Source: Mycobacterium sp. 1274761.0
GTDB taxonomy: Bacteria > Actinomycetota > Actinomycetes > Mycobacteriales > Mycobacteriaceae
Length of the DNA: 64,000 nucleotides
Assembly (NCBI RefSeq): GCF_001668615.1
Contig: NZ_LZMC01000112.1
Span: 1-64,000 of the forward strand
Direction of reading: 5' to 3'
The position numbers were made by a program, and so were the translations under genes. Within the stretch, counting starts at the first letter, position 1, and every line of letters starts with the position of its first letter. A model generated the notes under the pieces. That model saw only the letters and a program-made list of their open reading frames with translations, searched no databases and had not been told where the DNA came from. Shown here piece by piece: positions 8,856-16,866 of the stretch.

Positions 8856-8861
8856 ATCGTA
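8856..8861 (-). promoter_or_regulatory. -10 element (TACGAT) of lprG, leaderless
   Basis: TACGAT on the minus strand, exactly 6 bases before the lprG ATG, so the transcript probably begins at the start codon. It lies back to back with the ribE promoter inside a 40-base intergenic gap. Confidence 0.6.
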
Positions 8862-8876
8862 GAGGGTGGCGCTGCG

Positions 8877-8882
8877 TACCCT
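8877..8882 (+). promoter_or_regulatory. -10 element (TACCCT) of ribE, leaderless
   Basis: TACCCT ends 7 bases before the ribE GTG, and no ribosome binding site precedes that GTG. This supports a leaderless message and the GTG at 8890. Confidence 0.55.
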
Positions 8883-8889
8883 GATTGGC

Positions 8890-9480
8890 GTGTTCACCGG
8901 AATCGTCGAAGAGCTTGGCGAAGTCCTCGACAAGAAAGACTTCGCGGACGCGGCCCGGTTCGTCATCCGCGGACCTGTCGTCACCGCCGACGCCCGCCAC
9001 GGCGACTCCATCGCCGTCAACGGTGTCTGTCTGACGGTGGTGGACGTGCAGGCAGGCGGGGCGTTCAGCGCCGACGTAATGAAGGAGACGTTGGACCGCT
9101 CGAGCCTCGCCGGCGTCGGCGTCGGCAGCCTGGTAAATCTCGAACGCGCTGCCGCAGTGAACAGCAGGCTGGGCGGCCACATTGTGCAGGGCCATGTCGA
9201 CGGCACCGGATACGTGATTGCGCGCACGCCTTCCGAGCACTGGGAGGTGGTGCGGATCGCACTGCCGACAGCATTGTCGCGCTACGTCGTCGAGAAAGGG
9301 TCGATCACCGTTGACGGCGTTTCGCTGACCGTCTCGGGGCTTGGGCACGACTGGTTCGAGGTGTCGCTGATCCCGACGACGCTGCAGTTGACGACGCTGG
9401 GACGGGCGTCGGTGGGGACCCCGGTCAACCTCGAGGTCGACGTCATCGCCAAATACGTCGAGCGGCTGCTGGCGCGATAA
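8890..9480 (+). CDS. ribE: Riboflavin synthase alpha chain (RibE/RibC)
   Basis: A 196-residue enzyme that dismutates two 6,7-dimethyl-8-ribityllumazine molecules to riboflavin. It shows the two tandem lumazine-binding repeats: first MFTGIVEELGEV with VNGVCLTVV, second GGHIVQGHVDGTG with VDGVSLTV. The N-terminal MFTGIVE is nearly invariant in the family, which fixes the GTG at 8890; eight further in-frame codons upstream overlap the promoter. Its substrate comes from RibH, encoded 2.5 kb downstream. Two short genes of unknown function separate it from ribBA. Confidence 0.95.
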   Translation: MFTGIVEELGEVLDKKDFADAARFVIRGPVVTADARHGDSIAVNGVCLTVVDVQAGGAFSADVMKETLDRSSLAGVGVGSLVNLERAAAVNSRLGGHIVQGHVDGTGYVIARTPSEHWEVVRIALPTALSRYVVEKGSITVDGVSLTVSGLGHDWFEVSLIPTTLQLTTLGRASVGTPVNLEVDVIAKYVERLLAR

Positions 9481-9547
9481 TTCGTTTCGCCGTTCATCGC
9501 AGCGGGCACACATCGCGCAATAACCGCGTCGAGGGAAAGTGCGTCAA

Positions 9548-9856
9548 ATGATCACATTCGCGGTGGTGCTGCTGGTTCTGGCCGTCGTGCTGGTCGGGCT
9601 GGGCCTGGTCCTGTACGGAAATGGCGTTGGCACCGTCCCCGACGATGTGGGTCGCGAGCCGGTGGCCACCAGGCGCGGTCTGACGCGGATCTCCTGGAAA
9701 GACTTGTTCACCCGGATGAGGACGTCGATCCGCGGAATGACCGACGAGGAAGCCGGCCGGAAGGACAAGTTGACCGCTATGGGGGCGTTCCTCGTCATGG
9801 TTGGCCTGATTGTCATCGTTCTGGCTCTTTTGGCTTTCATCGCCGCTCTGGTGTAA
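9548..9856 (+). CDS. Small two-helix membrane protein, unknown function
   Basis: About 102 residues. Helix 1 occupies roughly residues 2-24 (TFAVVLLVLAVVLVGLGLVL) and helix 2 roughly 79-101, separated by a charged loop with TRISWKDLFTRMR and GMTDEEAGRKDK. I recognise no named family; it looks like one of the small conserved mycobacterial membrane proteins. The start could also be the GTG at 9539, closer to the GAGGG ribosome binding site. It lies inside the riboflavin gene group, but nothing in the sequence ties it to that pathway. Confidence 0.7.
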   Translation: MITFAVVLLVLAVVLVGLGLVLYGNGVGTVPDDVGREPVATRRGLTRISWKDLFTRMRTSIRGMTDEEAGRKDKLTAMGAFLVMVGLIVIVLALLAFIAALV

Positions 9857-9858
9857 TC

Positions 9859-9898
9859 GGCGAATTCGCCTCCTTCGATAATTGGCCCGCGTGATAAT
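9859..9898 (+). promoter_or_regulatory. Palindrome plus twin GATAAT -10 elements
   Basis: A perfect 12-base palindrome GGCGAATTCGCC (9859-9870) is followed by two GATAAT hexamers at 9877-9882 and 9893-9898. They could be tandem promoters for the secreted protein gene at 9934, with a short leader that includes its AGAAGGA ribosome binding site. Confidence 0.45.
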
Positions 9899-9933
9899 TG
9901 CTGCGGGCGGGGTCCAACAGAAGGATGCTTTCA

Positions 9934-10206
9934 ATGAAGAAGCTGGCAGCAGCGCTTTTGACGGCGGGGGCAGCGGCGGTAGCTCCGTTAGCCGTCCCGA
10001 TAGCAGTTGCACCCGTGGCACAGGCCGACATCTGCGCGGGCGCGGGTGGACGCCACGTTTCGGTGGGCGGATGCACCGACGTCGCCGGCGACGTGGCCAC
10101 CGGAGCGGCCATTGCGTCGGCCGACACTCCGTACGTCCCGGGCGAGGTGCCGTGCTACACGGTCGAGGGCGTGCCGTACTACACGCCTCCCGGCGAGCCC
10201 TGCTGA
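9934..10206 (+). CDS. Small secreted cysteine-containing protein
   Basis: A 90-residue precursor with a Sec signal peptide: MKKL, a long Ala/Leu/Val core and a probable cleavage after PVAQA, before DICAG. The mature part of about 57 residues has four cysteines and a Pro/Tyr-rich tail with an imperfect repeat (VPCYTVEG, VPYYTPPGEPC). Four cysteines would allow two disulfides outside the cytoplasm. I do not recognise a family with known function. The ATG at 9934 has AGAAGGA at good spacing; an upstream start at 9898 would destroy the signal peptide. It sits between ribE and ribBA but is probably transcribed from its own promoter. Confidence 0.75.
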   Translation: MKKLAAALLTAGAAAVAPLAVPIAVAPVAQADICAGAGGRHVSVGGCTDVAGDVATGAAIASADTPYVPGEVPCYTVEGVPYYTPPGEPC

Positions 10207-10296
10207 GCCGGGCGAGAAATCATCGCCACCTCGCCGTGGTTCATACTGGATAACGGCGACGATGGTTCCGAACCGGAACCGGCAAGGGTGGCAGGA

Positions 10297-11568
10297 ATGA
10301 CGAGGTTGGACTCCGTCGAACGGGCGGTTGCCGACATCGCGGCGGGTAAGGCCGTCGTCGTCATCGACGACGAGGACCGCGAGAACGAGGGCGACCTCAT
10401 CTTCGCTGCCGAGAAGGCGACCCCCGAACTCGTCGCTTTCATGGTCCGCTACACCTCCGGTTATCTGTGCGTGCCGCTCGACGGCGCAGTCTGCGACAAG
10501 CTCGGACTGCTGCCCATGTATGCGGTGAACCAGGACAAGCACGGCACCGCCTACACCGTCACCGTCGACGCCAAAGAGGGTGTGGGAACGGGTATTTCGG
10601 CGTCGGATCGCGCCACAACGATGCGGCTGCTGGCCAACCCGGCCAGCGTCGCCGACGACTTCACCCGCCCCGGCCATGTCGTTCCGTTGCGCGCCAAGGA
10701 CGGCGGCGTGTTGCGCCGACCCGGCCACACCGAGGCGGCCGTCGACCTGGCCAGGATGGCCGGCCTGCAGCCCGCGGGCGCGATCTGCGAGATCGTCAGC
10801 CAGAAGGACGAGGGCGCGATGGCGCAGACCGACGAACTGCGTGTTTTCGCCGACGAGCACAACCTCGCGCTGATCTCGATCGCCGACCTCATCGAGTGGC
10901 GTCGCAAGCACGAGAAGCACATCGAGCGCGTCGCCGAGGCGCGGATCCCGACGAGATACGGCGAGTTCCGCGCGGTCGGCTACACCAGCATCTACGAAGA
11001 AGTCGAGCACGTCGCGCTGGTCCGCGGCGATATCGCAGGGCCGCACGGCGACGGCCACGACGTGCTCGTTCGCGTGCACTCCGAATGCCTGACCGGCGAC
11101 GTGTTCGGATCCCGCCGCTGCGACTGCGGCCCGCAGCTCGACGCCGCGCTGGCGATGGTGGCCCGCGAGGGCCGCGGCGTGGTGCTCTACATGCGCGGCC
11201 ACGAGGGCCGCGGTATCGGACTGATGCACAAGCTGCAGGCCTATCAGCTGCAGGACGCGGGCGACGATACCGTCGACGCCAACCTCAAGCTCGGGCTGCC
11301 CGCCGACGCCCGCGACTACGGCATCGGCGCCCAGATACTGGTGGACCTCGGGGTGCGGTCGATGCGGCTGCTCACCAACAACCCCGCCAAGCGGGTGGGG
11401 CTGGACGGCTACGGCTTGCACATCATCGAACGCGTACCGCTGCCGGTGCGGGCCAATGCGGAGAACATCCGCTATCTGATGACCAAGCGCGACCGGATGG
11501 GCCACGACCTGGTGGGCCTCGAGGACTACGACGAGGTGCTGCCCGGCGAATTCGGCGGAGTCTTATGA
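10297..11568 (+). CDS. ribBA: Bifunctional DHBP synthase / GTP cyclohydrolase II
   Basis: A 423-residue fusion (ribA2 in M. tuberculosis). Residues 1 to about 205 are 3,4-dihydroxy-2-butanone-4-phosphate synthase, with the acidic metal site IDDEDRENEGDL and RPGHVVPLRA. The rest is GTP cyclohydrolase II, with the zinc cysteines in SECLTGDVFGSRRCDCGPQL and the catalytic stretch YMRGHEGRGIGL. Together they make both precursors of the lumazine ring. MTRLDSVERAVADI at 10297 matches relatives; a GTG at 10288 would add three residues. The stop overlaps the ribH start (ATGA). No FMN riboswitch signature is visible upstream. Confidence 0.96.
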   Translation: MTRLDSVERAVADIAAGKAVVVIDDEDRENEGDLIFAAEKATPELVAFMVRYTSGYLCVPLDGAVCDKLGLLPMYAVNQDKHGTAYTVTVDAKEGVGTGISASDRATTMRLLANPASVADDFTRPGHVVPLRAKDGGVLRRPGHTEAAVDLARMAGLQPAGAICEIVSQKDEGAMAQTDELRVFADEHNLALISIADLIEWRRKHEKHIERVAEARIPTRYGEFRAVGYTSIYEEVEHVALVRGDIAGPHGDGHDVLVRVHSECLTGDVFGSRRCDCGPQLDAALAMVAREGRGVVLYMRGHEGRGIGLMHKLQAYQLQDAGDDTVDANLKLGLPADARDYGIGAQILVDLGVRSMRLLTNNPAKRVGLDGYGLHIIERVPLPVRANAENIRYLMTKRDRMGHDLVGLEDYDEVLPGEFGGVL

Positions 11569-12047
11569 GCCCTGCGGCCGGCGTGCCCCAGCTGCCCCGG
11601 CTCGATGCCTCCGACGTGTCGTTGGCGATCGTGGCCAGCACCTGGCACGAGACCATCTGCAACGCGCTGCTCGACGGTGCCCGCAAGGCGGCCGCTGAGG
11701 CGGGCGTCGACAACCCGACGGTGGTCCGCGTGCTTGGTGCCATCGAGATCCCGGTTGTCGCACAGGCATTGGCCGTCGACCACGACGCCGTCGTCGCGCT
11801 CGGCGTGGTGATCCGCGGCGAGACACCGCATTTCGATTACGTGTGCGACGCCGTCACCCAGGGACTGACCCGCGTGTCGCTGGATACCTCCACGCCCGTT
11901 GCCAACGGGGTACTGACCACCAACACCGAAGAGCAGGCGCTCGCCCGTGCCGGGCTGCCCGACTCCACCGAGGACAAGGGTGCGCAGGCCGCCGCCGCCG
12001 CTCTGTCGACCGCGTTGACGCTGCGCGATCTGCGCGCGCGGTCATGA
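11565..12047 (+). CDS. ribH: 6,7-dimethyl-8-ribityllumazine synthase
   Basis: A 160-residue lumazine synthase that condenses the ribityl-pyrimidine with the RibB product; such proteins form pentamers or 60-mers. Characteristic segments are VASTWHETICNALLDGA, VRVLGAIEIPVVAQAL, ALGVVIRGETPHFDYV (catalytic region, His at THxxY-type position) and NGVLTTNTEEQAL. Length is normal. It overlaps ribBA upstream and the PH-domain gene downstream by 4 bases each, so the three are probably co-translated. Confidence 0.96.
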   Translation: MSPAAGVPQLPRLDASDVSLAIVASTWHETICNALLDGARKAAAEAGVDNPTVVRVLGAIEIPVVAQALAVDHDAVVALGVVIRGETPHFDYVCDAVTQGLTRVSLDTSTPVANGVLTTNTEEQALARAGLPDSTEDKGAQAAAAALSTALTLRDLRARS

Positions 12048-12499
12048 GCAGTGACTGGGACTTGGAAGTACGCCCTCATCTGACACCGTATTTCGCCTAC
12101 GGTGCGGCGGCGCTGATCCTGGCCGCCCACGTCACTGTCGGTGCGCTGCTGAAGATTTCATCGACCGGAGTGGTCTTCCAGACTGCCGATCAGGTCGCCA
12201 TCGCGTTGCTAGGCGTCGTCATCGCCGGTTGTGTGACGTTATTCGCCCGACCGCGACTGCGTATTGGCGCGGCGGGTGTGGCGGTGCGAAACTTGTTCGG
12301 CTACCGAGTGATTCCGTGGTCTGACGTCGCCGGCGTGACGTTTCCCGTCGGCGCACGCTGGGCCAGGGTCGATCTGCCCGACGACGAGTACGTGCCGGTG
12401 ATGGCGATCCAGGCCATCGACAAGGACCGCGCCGTCGACGCGATGGACAAGGTGCGTGTGCTCGTCGACCACTACCGGCCGGATCTCACCGCACGCTGA
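12044..12499 (+). CDS. Two-helix membrane protein with a PH-like domain (Rv1417-type)
   Basis: A 151-residue protein with two N-terminal transmembrane helices (about residues 20-38 and 55-72) and a bacterial PH-like C-terminal domain: RPRLRIGAAGVAVRNLFGYRVIPWSDVAGV. This matches the mycobacterial Rv1417 family that regularly follows ribH. The function is unknown; the conserved link to ribH suggests co-expression but not a defined riboflavin role. The ATG overlaps the ribH stop. The last 14 bases overlap the 3' end of the convergent acetyltransferase gene. Confidence 0.8.
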   Translation: MSSDWDLEVRPHLTPYFAYGAAALILAAHVTVGALLKISSTGVVFQTADQVAIALLGVVIAGCVTLFARPRLRIGAAGVAVRNLFGYRVIPWSDVAGVTFPVGARWARVDLPDDEYVPVMAIQAIDKDRAVDAMDKVRVLVDHYRPDLTAR

Positions 12500-12947
12500 G
12501 CGACATCGCGACTTCGTCGAGGCCGTTGAGACGTTCTCCCGCCACCGGAGTGAAGCCCAGGCCTTCGTACACGCTGCGGGCGACGGCGTTGTCGATCGCC
12601 ACCCGCAGCGTCACGACACGCACGTGCCGGTCGCGCGCCCAGTCCACCGCCGCGGCGACGAGCGGTCGTGCCAGCCCGTGGCCGCGGGCGACCGGATCCA
12701 GCCACAGCGAATACAGGTAGACCGTTTCGGCGTTTTCCTGCTGCGCGCCGATCAAGCCGACGGCCCGCTCGTTCATCAGGCCCGCGAACTGCGCGTGGTC
12801 GCGTAACCGCCGACGCCACTGGGCGGCGGTGAAGGTCGATTCCTGCCGGTACTGCGGGTCGTCCTCGCCGAGGGAGTCCGCCAGCGCACGCAGCCGAACG
12901 CCGGCGAACATCCGCCAGTCCGATTCCGTCAACCGGGTGACACGCAT
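12486..12947 (-). CDS. GNAT family N-acetyltransferase
   Basis: A 153-residue acetyl-CoA-dependent acetyltransferase. The acetyl-CoA loop (motif A) reads LWLDPVARGHGLARPLVAAA, and motif B is near ARSVYEGLGFTPVAG. The acceptor substrate cannot be inferred. I chose the ATG at 12947 (MRVTRLTESDW); a GTG at 12953 would overlap the ggt stop as GTGA and add two residues. Almost contiguous with ggt upstream, so probably its operon partner. Confidence 0.85.
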   Translation of the reverse strand: MRVTRLTESDWRMFAGVRLRALADSLGEDDPQYRQESTFTAAQWRRRLRDHAQFAGLMNERAVGLIGAQQENAETVYLYSLWLDPVARGHGLARPLVAAAVDWARDRHVRVVTLRVAIDNAVARSVYEGLGFTPVAGERLNGLDEVAMSLSVR

Positions 12948-12949
12948 GA

Positions 12950-14851
12950 TCACCGAGGGGCGTCCATGACATCCCCGGTGACGAAGCCCTCCCGGCGCGG
13001 GTCGGCCCCGCCCGTCCACCCGCGTGCGTCCCGCACGAGCGCCGACAGTCCACTGGACTGCTCGGCGAGGTCGACCTGGTGGCCGAGGTCGCGCAGGCCT
13101 TGCACCAGCGGGTCATGGTCGCCCTTGATGTCGGGATGCTCGCCGCCGACGTTGGTCTTCGGCGAGTTGGCCGCCCCGAAGTCCACCATGCCGACGGCTT
13201 GCTGCGGATCGATGCCCCAATCGACAAGTCCCACAATAGTTTTCACGACGAACTGGATGATCACGCCGCCGCCGGGAGAGCCGAGCGTCGCGACCAGCGG
13301 GCCGCGTCCCGTGCCGGAGCGTTCGAATATCAGCGTCGGCGCCATTGTGCTGCGCGGCCGCTTACCCGGCTGCACGCGGTTGGCCACTGGCCCGTCGGGT
13401 CCGGCGGGCTCGGCGGAGAAGTCGGTCAACTGGTTGTTCAGAATGAAGCCGTCGACCATGTGGAACGAACCGAACGCTGACTCGACAGTCGTGGTCAGTG
13501 ACGCGGCATTGCCCTGGGAGTCGACGACGCTGATGTGGCTGGTGCCGTGTTCCGGCACGGGCGGCTGGGTCGACGGCGGCGGCCCGAACGCGCCCGGCTT
13601 GGCAGTGCCCATCGTGTGCTGCCCGGAGATCGAAGCGGCGCGCTGGGCGAGGTAGTCGCTGTTGAGCAGCGTGTCCGGGGAGCCGCCCGGCAGCGGCACG
13701 AAATCGGTGTCGGCAACGTAGGCGTCGCGGTCGGCATACGCCAGGCGTTCGGCTTCGGCGACCAGGTGCACGCCCATGACCGACGGCTTGCCGCCGTTGA
13801 GGTCAATCTCGGTGGGCTTGTGGTCGCTCATCGGGAAGTGCTCGAGGACGCCCAGAGTGGCCGCGACCGCGATGCCGCCTGACGAGGGCGGCGGCATGCC
13901 GCAGATCTCCCTGTCGCGGTAGGCGGTGCACAGCGGTTGACGTTGTTTGGCGGAGTAGCCGGCGAGGTCGGAGGCCGTCAGCCGGCTGGGTGTGCGGTCG
14001 CCCGACGTGTCGGCCGCGGCGGCGACAATGGCCTTGGCGATGTCGCCGCTGTAGAACGATTCCGGGTCGGATGCAATGACGCTCAACGTCTTTGAATAGG
14101 CGGGGTTGGTCAGTGTGGTACCCGCGGCTTTGGGGCTGCCGTCCGGGGTGAGGAAATAGGCCGCGGCGAGCGGGTCGAGCTTCAGCTGTGGCGCGGAGTT
14201 CGCGACGGCGGCGGCCAGCCGCGGACTGATGTCGAAACCGTCGTCGGCGAGGGTCATCGCGGGGGTGAAAAGGTTGCGCCACGGCGTCTTGCCGTGCTGG
14301 TGATGGACGTCCGTCAGCAGTCGCACGATGCCGGGCACGCCGATCGAGCGGCCGGAGGCGCGGGTATCGGGTTTGGGCTCGGTGCGGTCGGCGTCGGAGA
14401 TCCACCGCAGGTAGTTCTCATCTGCGGCCGCGGGCGCGGTTTCGCGGCCGTCGTAGGCCTGCACCGAATTGGCCTTGGCGTCGTAGTACAGCAGGAATCC
14501 GCCTCCGCCGATGCCGGAGGACTGCGGTTCCACCAGCCCCAGCACCGCCTGGGCGGTGACCACCGCGTCCGCCGCGGTCCCGCCGTCCCGCAGCACTTCG
14601 CAGGCTTCGCGGGTGGCCAGCGGGTTGGCGGTGGCGACGGCGTAGCGCGACGTATGCACCGCGGTCATGTCCCTGCGGTAGCCGGTTGGGTTCGGAGCGG
14701 GTGTGCCATTCTCCACGATTGCGCACGGACCGGACGCCGGGCGCGGCGGTACGTCGGGCGCACCGCATCCGGCCAGCATCATGACGACCCCCGCCAGCGG
14801 GGCCGTCAGCGTACGCAATGACGGAGTCCGCACCACCCGACGGTAGAACAT
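12950..14851 (-). CDS. ggt: Gamma-glutamyltranspeptidase lipoprotein (GgtB-type)
   Basis: A 633-residue N-terminal nucleophile hydrolase that cleaves gamma-glutamyl bonds, such as those of glutathione. The signal peptide ends in the lipobox MLAGC (Cys29), so the enzyme is tethered outside the membrane, as for M. tuberculosis GgtB. Family motifs include SSGIGGGGFLLYYD, GRETAP, and the autocleavage site EHGTSHISVVDSQGNA, whose Thr becomes the nucleophile of the small subunit, followed by GSPGGGVII. Length is normal for a lipoprotein GGT. Diverges from uvrC across 32 bases. Since mycobacteria use mycothiol, I infer a scavenging role for external gamma-glutamyl peptides. Confidence 0.93.
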   Translation of the reverse strand: MFYRRVVRTPSLRTLTAPLAGVVMMLAGCGAPDVPPRPASGPCAIVENGTPAPNPTGYRRDMTAVHTSRYAVATANPLATREACEVLRDGGTAADAVVTAQAVLGLVEPQSSGIGGGGFLLYYDAKANSVQAYDGRETAPAAADENYLRWISDADRTEPKPDTRASGRSIGVPGIVRLLTDVHHQHGKTPWRNLFTPAMTLADDGFDISPRLAAAVANSAPQLKLDPLAAAYFLTPDGSPKAAGTTLTNPAYSKTLSVIASDPESFYSGDIAKAIVAAAADTSGDRTPSRLTASDLAGYSAKQRQPLCTAYRDREICGMPPPSSGGIAVAATLGVLEHFPMSDHKPTEIDLNGGKPSVMGVHLVAEAERLAYADRDAYVADTDFVPLPGGSPDTLLNSDYLAQRAASISGQHTMGTAKPGAFGPPPSTQPPVPEHGTSHISVVDSQGNAASLTTTVESAFGSFHMVDGFILNNQLTDFSAEPAGPDGPVANRVQPGKRPRSTMAPTLIFERSGTGRGPLVATLGSPGGGVIIQFVVKTIVGLVDWGIDPQQAVGMVDFGAANSPKTNVGGEHPDIKGDHDPLVQGLRDLGHQVDLAEQSSGLSALVRDARGWTGGADPRREGFVTGDVMDAPR

Positions 14852-14870
14852 CGGCGTCTCACTGCGGCAG

Positions 14871-14876
14871 TAACCT
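14871..14876 (+). promoter_or_regulatory. -10 element (TAACCT) of uvrC, leaderless
   Basis: TAACCT ends 7 bases before the uvrC GTG at 14884. This fits a leaderless start and supports that codon over upstream in-frame ones that lie inside ggt. Confidence 0.55.
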
Positions 14877-14883
14877 GGGAGCC

Positions 14884-16866
14884 GTGCCCGATCCCGCGAC
14901 GTACCGGCCGGCGCCCGGGTCGATTCCGGTCGAACCTGGCGTCTACCGGTTCCGCGATCCCCACGGCCGGGTCATTTACGTCGGGAAGGCCAAGAGCCTG
15001 CGCAGCAGGCTGAACTCCTACTTCGCCGATATCTCGGGCTTGGCGCCGCGGACCAGGCAGATGGTGATGGCCGCAGGCAGCGTCGAGTGGACGGTGGTCA
15101 GCACCGAGGTCGAGGCGCTGCAGCTGGAATACAACTGGATCAAGGAGTTCGATCCGCGGTTCAACATCCGCTACCGCGACGACAAGTCTTATCCGGTGCT
15201 GGCGGTGACGCTCAACGAGGAATATCCCCGGTTGATGGTGTACCGCGGGCCGCGGCGCAAGGGCGTCCGCTATTTCGGACCGTATTCACATGCGTGGGCG
15301 ATCCGCGAGACGCTGGACCTGCTGACCCGGGTGTTCCCGGCCAGGACGTGTTCGGCGGGAGTCTTCAAGCGGCACAGGCAGATCGACCGGCCGTGCCTGC
15401 TGGGATACATCGACAAGTGCTCGGCACCGTGCATCGGGCGGGTGTCGGCCGACGAGCACCGCAAGATCGTGAGCGACTTCTGCGACTTCCTGGCCGGCAA
15501 GACCGACCGGTTGGCCCGCGACATGGAACGCGAGATGAACGAGGCCGCCGAGCAGCTCGACTTCGAGCGGGCGGCGCGGCTCCGGGACAACATCGGTGCG
15601 CTGAAACGGGCGCTGGAGAAACAGACGGTGGTCTTCGGCGACGGCACCGACGCCGACGTGGTCGCCTTCGCCGACGACGAACTCGAGGCCGCTGTGCAGG
15701 TGTTCCACGTTCGCGGTGGGCGGGTGCGAGGCCAGCGCGGCTGGATCGTCGAAAAGCCGGGCGACCCGCAGGGTTCCGGTCAGGGCCATCTGGTCGAGCA
15801 GTTCCTCACCCAGTTCTACGGCGACCAGGCGGAGCTGGACGGCGCGGCCGACGAGGCGACCAACCCGGTGCCACGCCAGATCCTGGTTCCGGTGCTGCCG
15901 CCCAACGCCGAGGAACTCGAGACGTGGCTGTGCGGCCTGCGTGGATCGCGGGTCGCGTTGCGGGTGCCGATGCGCGGCGACAAGCGGGCGCTGGCCGAAA
16001 CGGTCAAACGCAACGCGCAGGACGCCCTGGCGCAGCACAAACTCAAGCGGGCCGGTGACTTCACCGCGAGATCTGCTGCCCTGCAGAGTGTTCAGGAAGC
16101 GCTCGGGCTTGCCGACGCACCGCTTCGCATCGAATGCGTCGACATCAGCCATGTGCAGGGCACCGATGTGGTGGCGTCGCTCGTCGTGTTCGAGGACGGG
16201 TTGCCGCGCAAGTCGGATTACCGCCACTACGCCATTCGCGAGGCGGCGGGCGACGGGCGCTCAGACGACGTAGCGTCGATCGCCGAGGTGACGCGCCGTC
16301 GGTTCGCGCGGCACGTGTCGGATCTGCAGAACACCAATGTGTTTACCGCGGAAGGGAAGTCACGCAAATTTGCCTATCCGCCGAACCTCTATGTCGTCGA
16401 CGGCGGGGCCCCGCAGGTGAACGCCGCGGCGGCGGTGCTCGACGATCTCGGCGTCACCGATGTGGCCGTCATCGGGCTTGCCAAGCGGCTCGAGGAGGTC
16501 TGGGTGCCGTCGGAACCGGACCCGGTGATCATGCCGCGCAACAGCGAAGGCCTGTTCCTGTTGCAGCGGGTTCGTGACGAAGCCCACCGGTTTGCGATCA
16601 ACTACCACCGCAGCAAGCGGTCCAAGCGGATGACCGCCTCGGCGCTGGACTCGATCCCGGGGTTGGGGGAGCACCGGCGTAAGGCGCTGGTCACCCATTT
16701 CGGCTCGGTCGCCCGGCTGAAGCAGGCCAGCGTGGAGGAGATCATATCGGTGCCGGGCATTGGCGTCACGACGGCGAAGGCCGTGCTCGAGGCGCTGGGC
16801 GTCGCGGGCGAATCGTCAGCGCCCGCCCCGGCGATCAGCGATGATCAGACAAGGGCATCGGGATGA
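14884..16866 (+). CDS. uvrC: Excinuclease ABC subunit C
   Basis: A 660-residue nucleotide excision repair nuclease that incises both sides of a lesion with UvrA and UvrB. Domains in order: GIY-YIG nuclease (GVYRFRDPHGRVIYVGKAK, residues about 18-100), cysteine cluster region (CSAGVF, CLLGYIDKCSAPC), UVR motif binding UvrB (FERAARLRDNIGALKRAL), RNase H-like 5' nuclease (ECVDISHVQGTDVV) and tandem helix-hairpin-helix (DSIPGLGEHRRKALV, SVPGIGVTTAKAV). VPDPATYRPAPGS matches relatives and fixes the GTG start. Overlaps rapZ in an ATGA. No SOS box is visible at its promoter. Confidence 0.96.
   Translation: MPDPATYRPAPGSIPVEPGVYRFRDPHGRVIYVGKAKSLRSRLNSYFADISGLAPRTRQMVMAAGSVEWTVVSTEVEALQLEYNWIKEFDPRFNIRYRDDKSYPVLAVTLNEEYPRLMVYRGPRRKGVRYFGPYSHAWAIRETLDLLTRVFPARTCSAGVFKRHRQIDRPCLLGYIDKCSAPCIGRVSADEHRKIVSDFCDFLAGKTDRLARDMEREMNEAAEQLDFERAARLRDNIGALKRALEKQTVVFGDGTDADVVAFADDELEAAVQVFHVRGGRVRGQRGWIVEKPGDPQGSGQGHLVEQFLTQFYGDQAELDGAADEATNPVPRQILVPVLPPNAEELETWLCGLRGSRVALRVPMRGDKRALAETVKRNAQDALAQHKLKRAGDFTARSAALQSVQEALGLADAPLRIECVDISHVQGTDVVASLVVFEDGLPRKSDYRHYAIREAAGDGRSDDVASIAEVTRRRFARHVSDLQNTNVFTAEGKSRKFAYPPNLYVVDGGAPQVNAAAAVLDDLGVTDVAVIGLAKRLEEVWVPSEPDPVIMPRNSEGLFLLQRVRDEAHRFAINYHRSKRSKRMTASALDSIPGLGEHRRKALVTHFGSVARLKQASVEEIISVPGIGVTTAKAVLEALGVAGESSAPAPAISDDQTRASG

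Noticed and set aside
10207..10296. FMN riboswitch before ribBA or ribE
   Set aside because: The gaps are too short and none of the conserved RFN-element segments is visible.
9988..11505. 505-codon minus-strand frame opposite ribBA
   Set aside because: It is antisense to a clearly identified gene, begins without a ribosome binding site or promoter, and its His/Gln/Val-rich composition is the usual artefact of GC-rich third positions.
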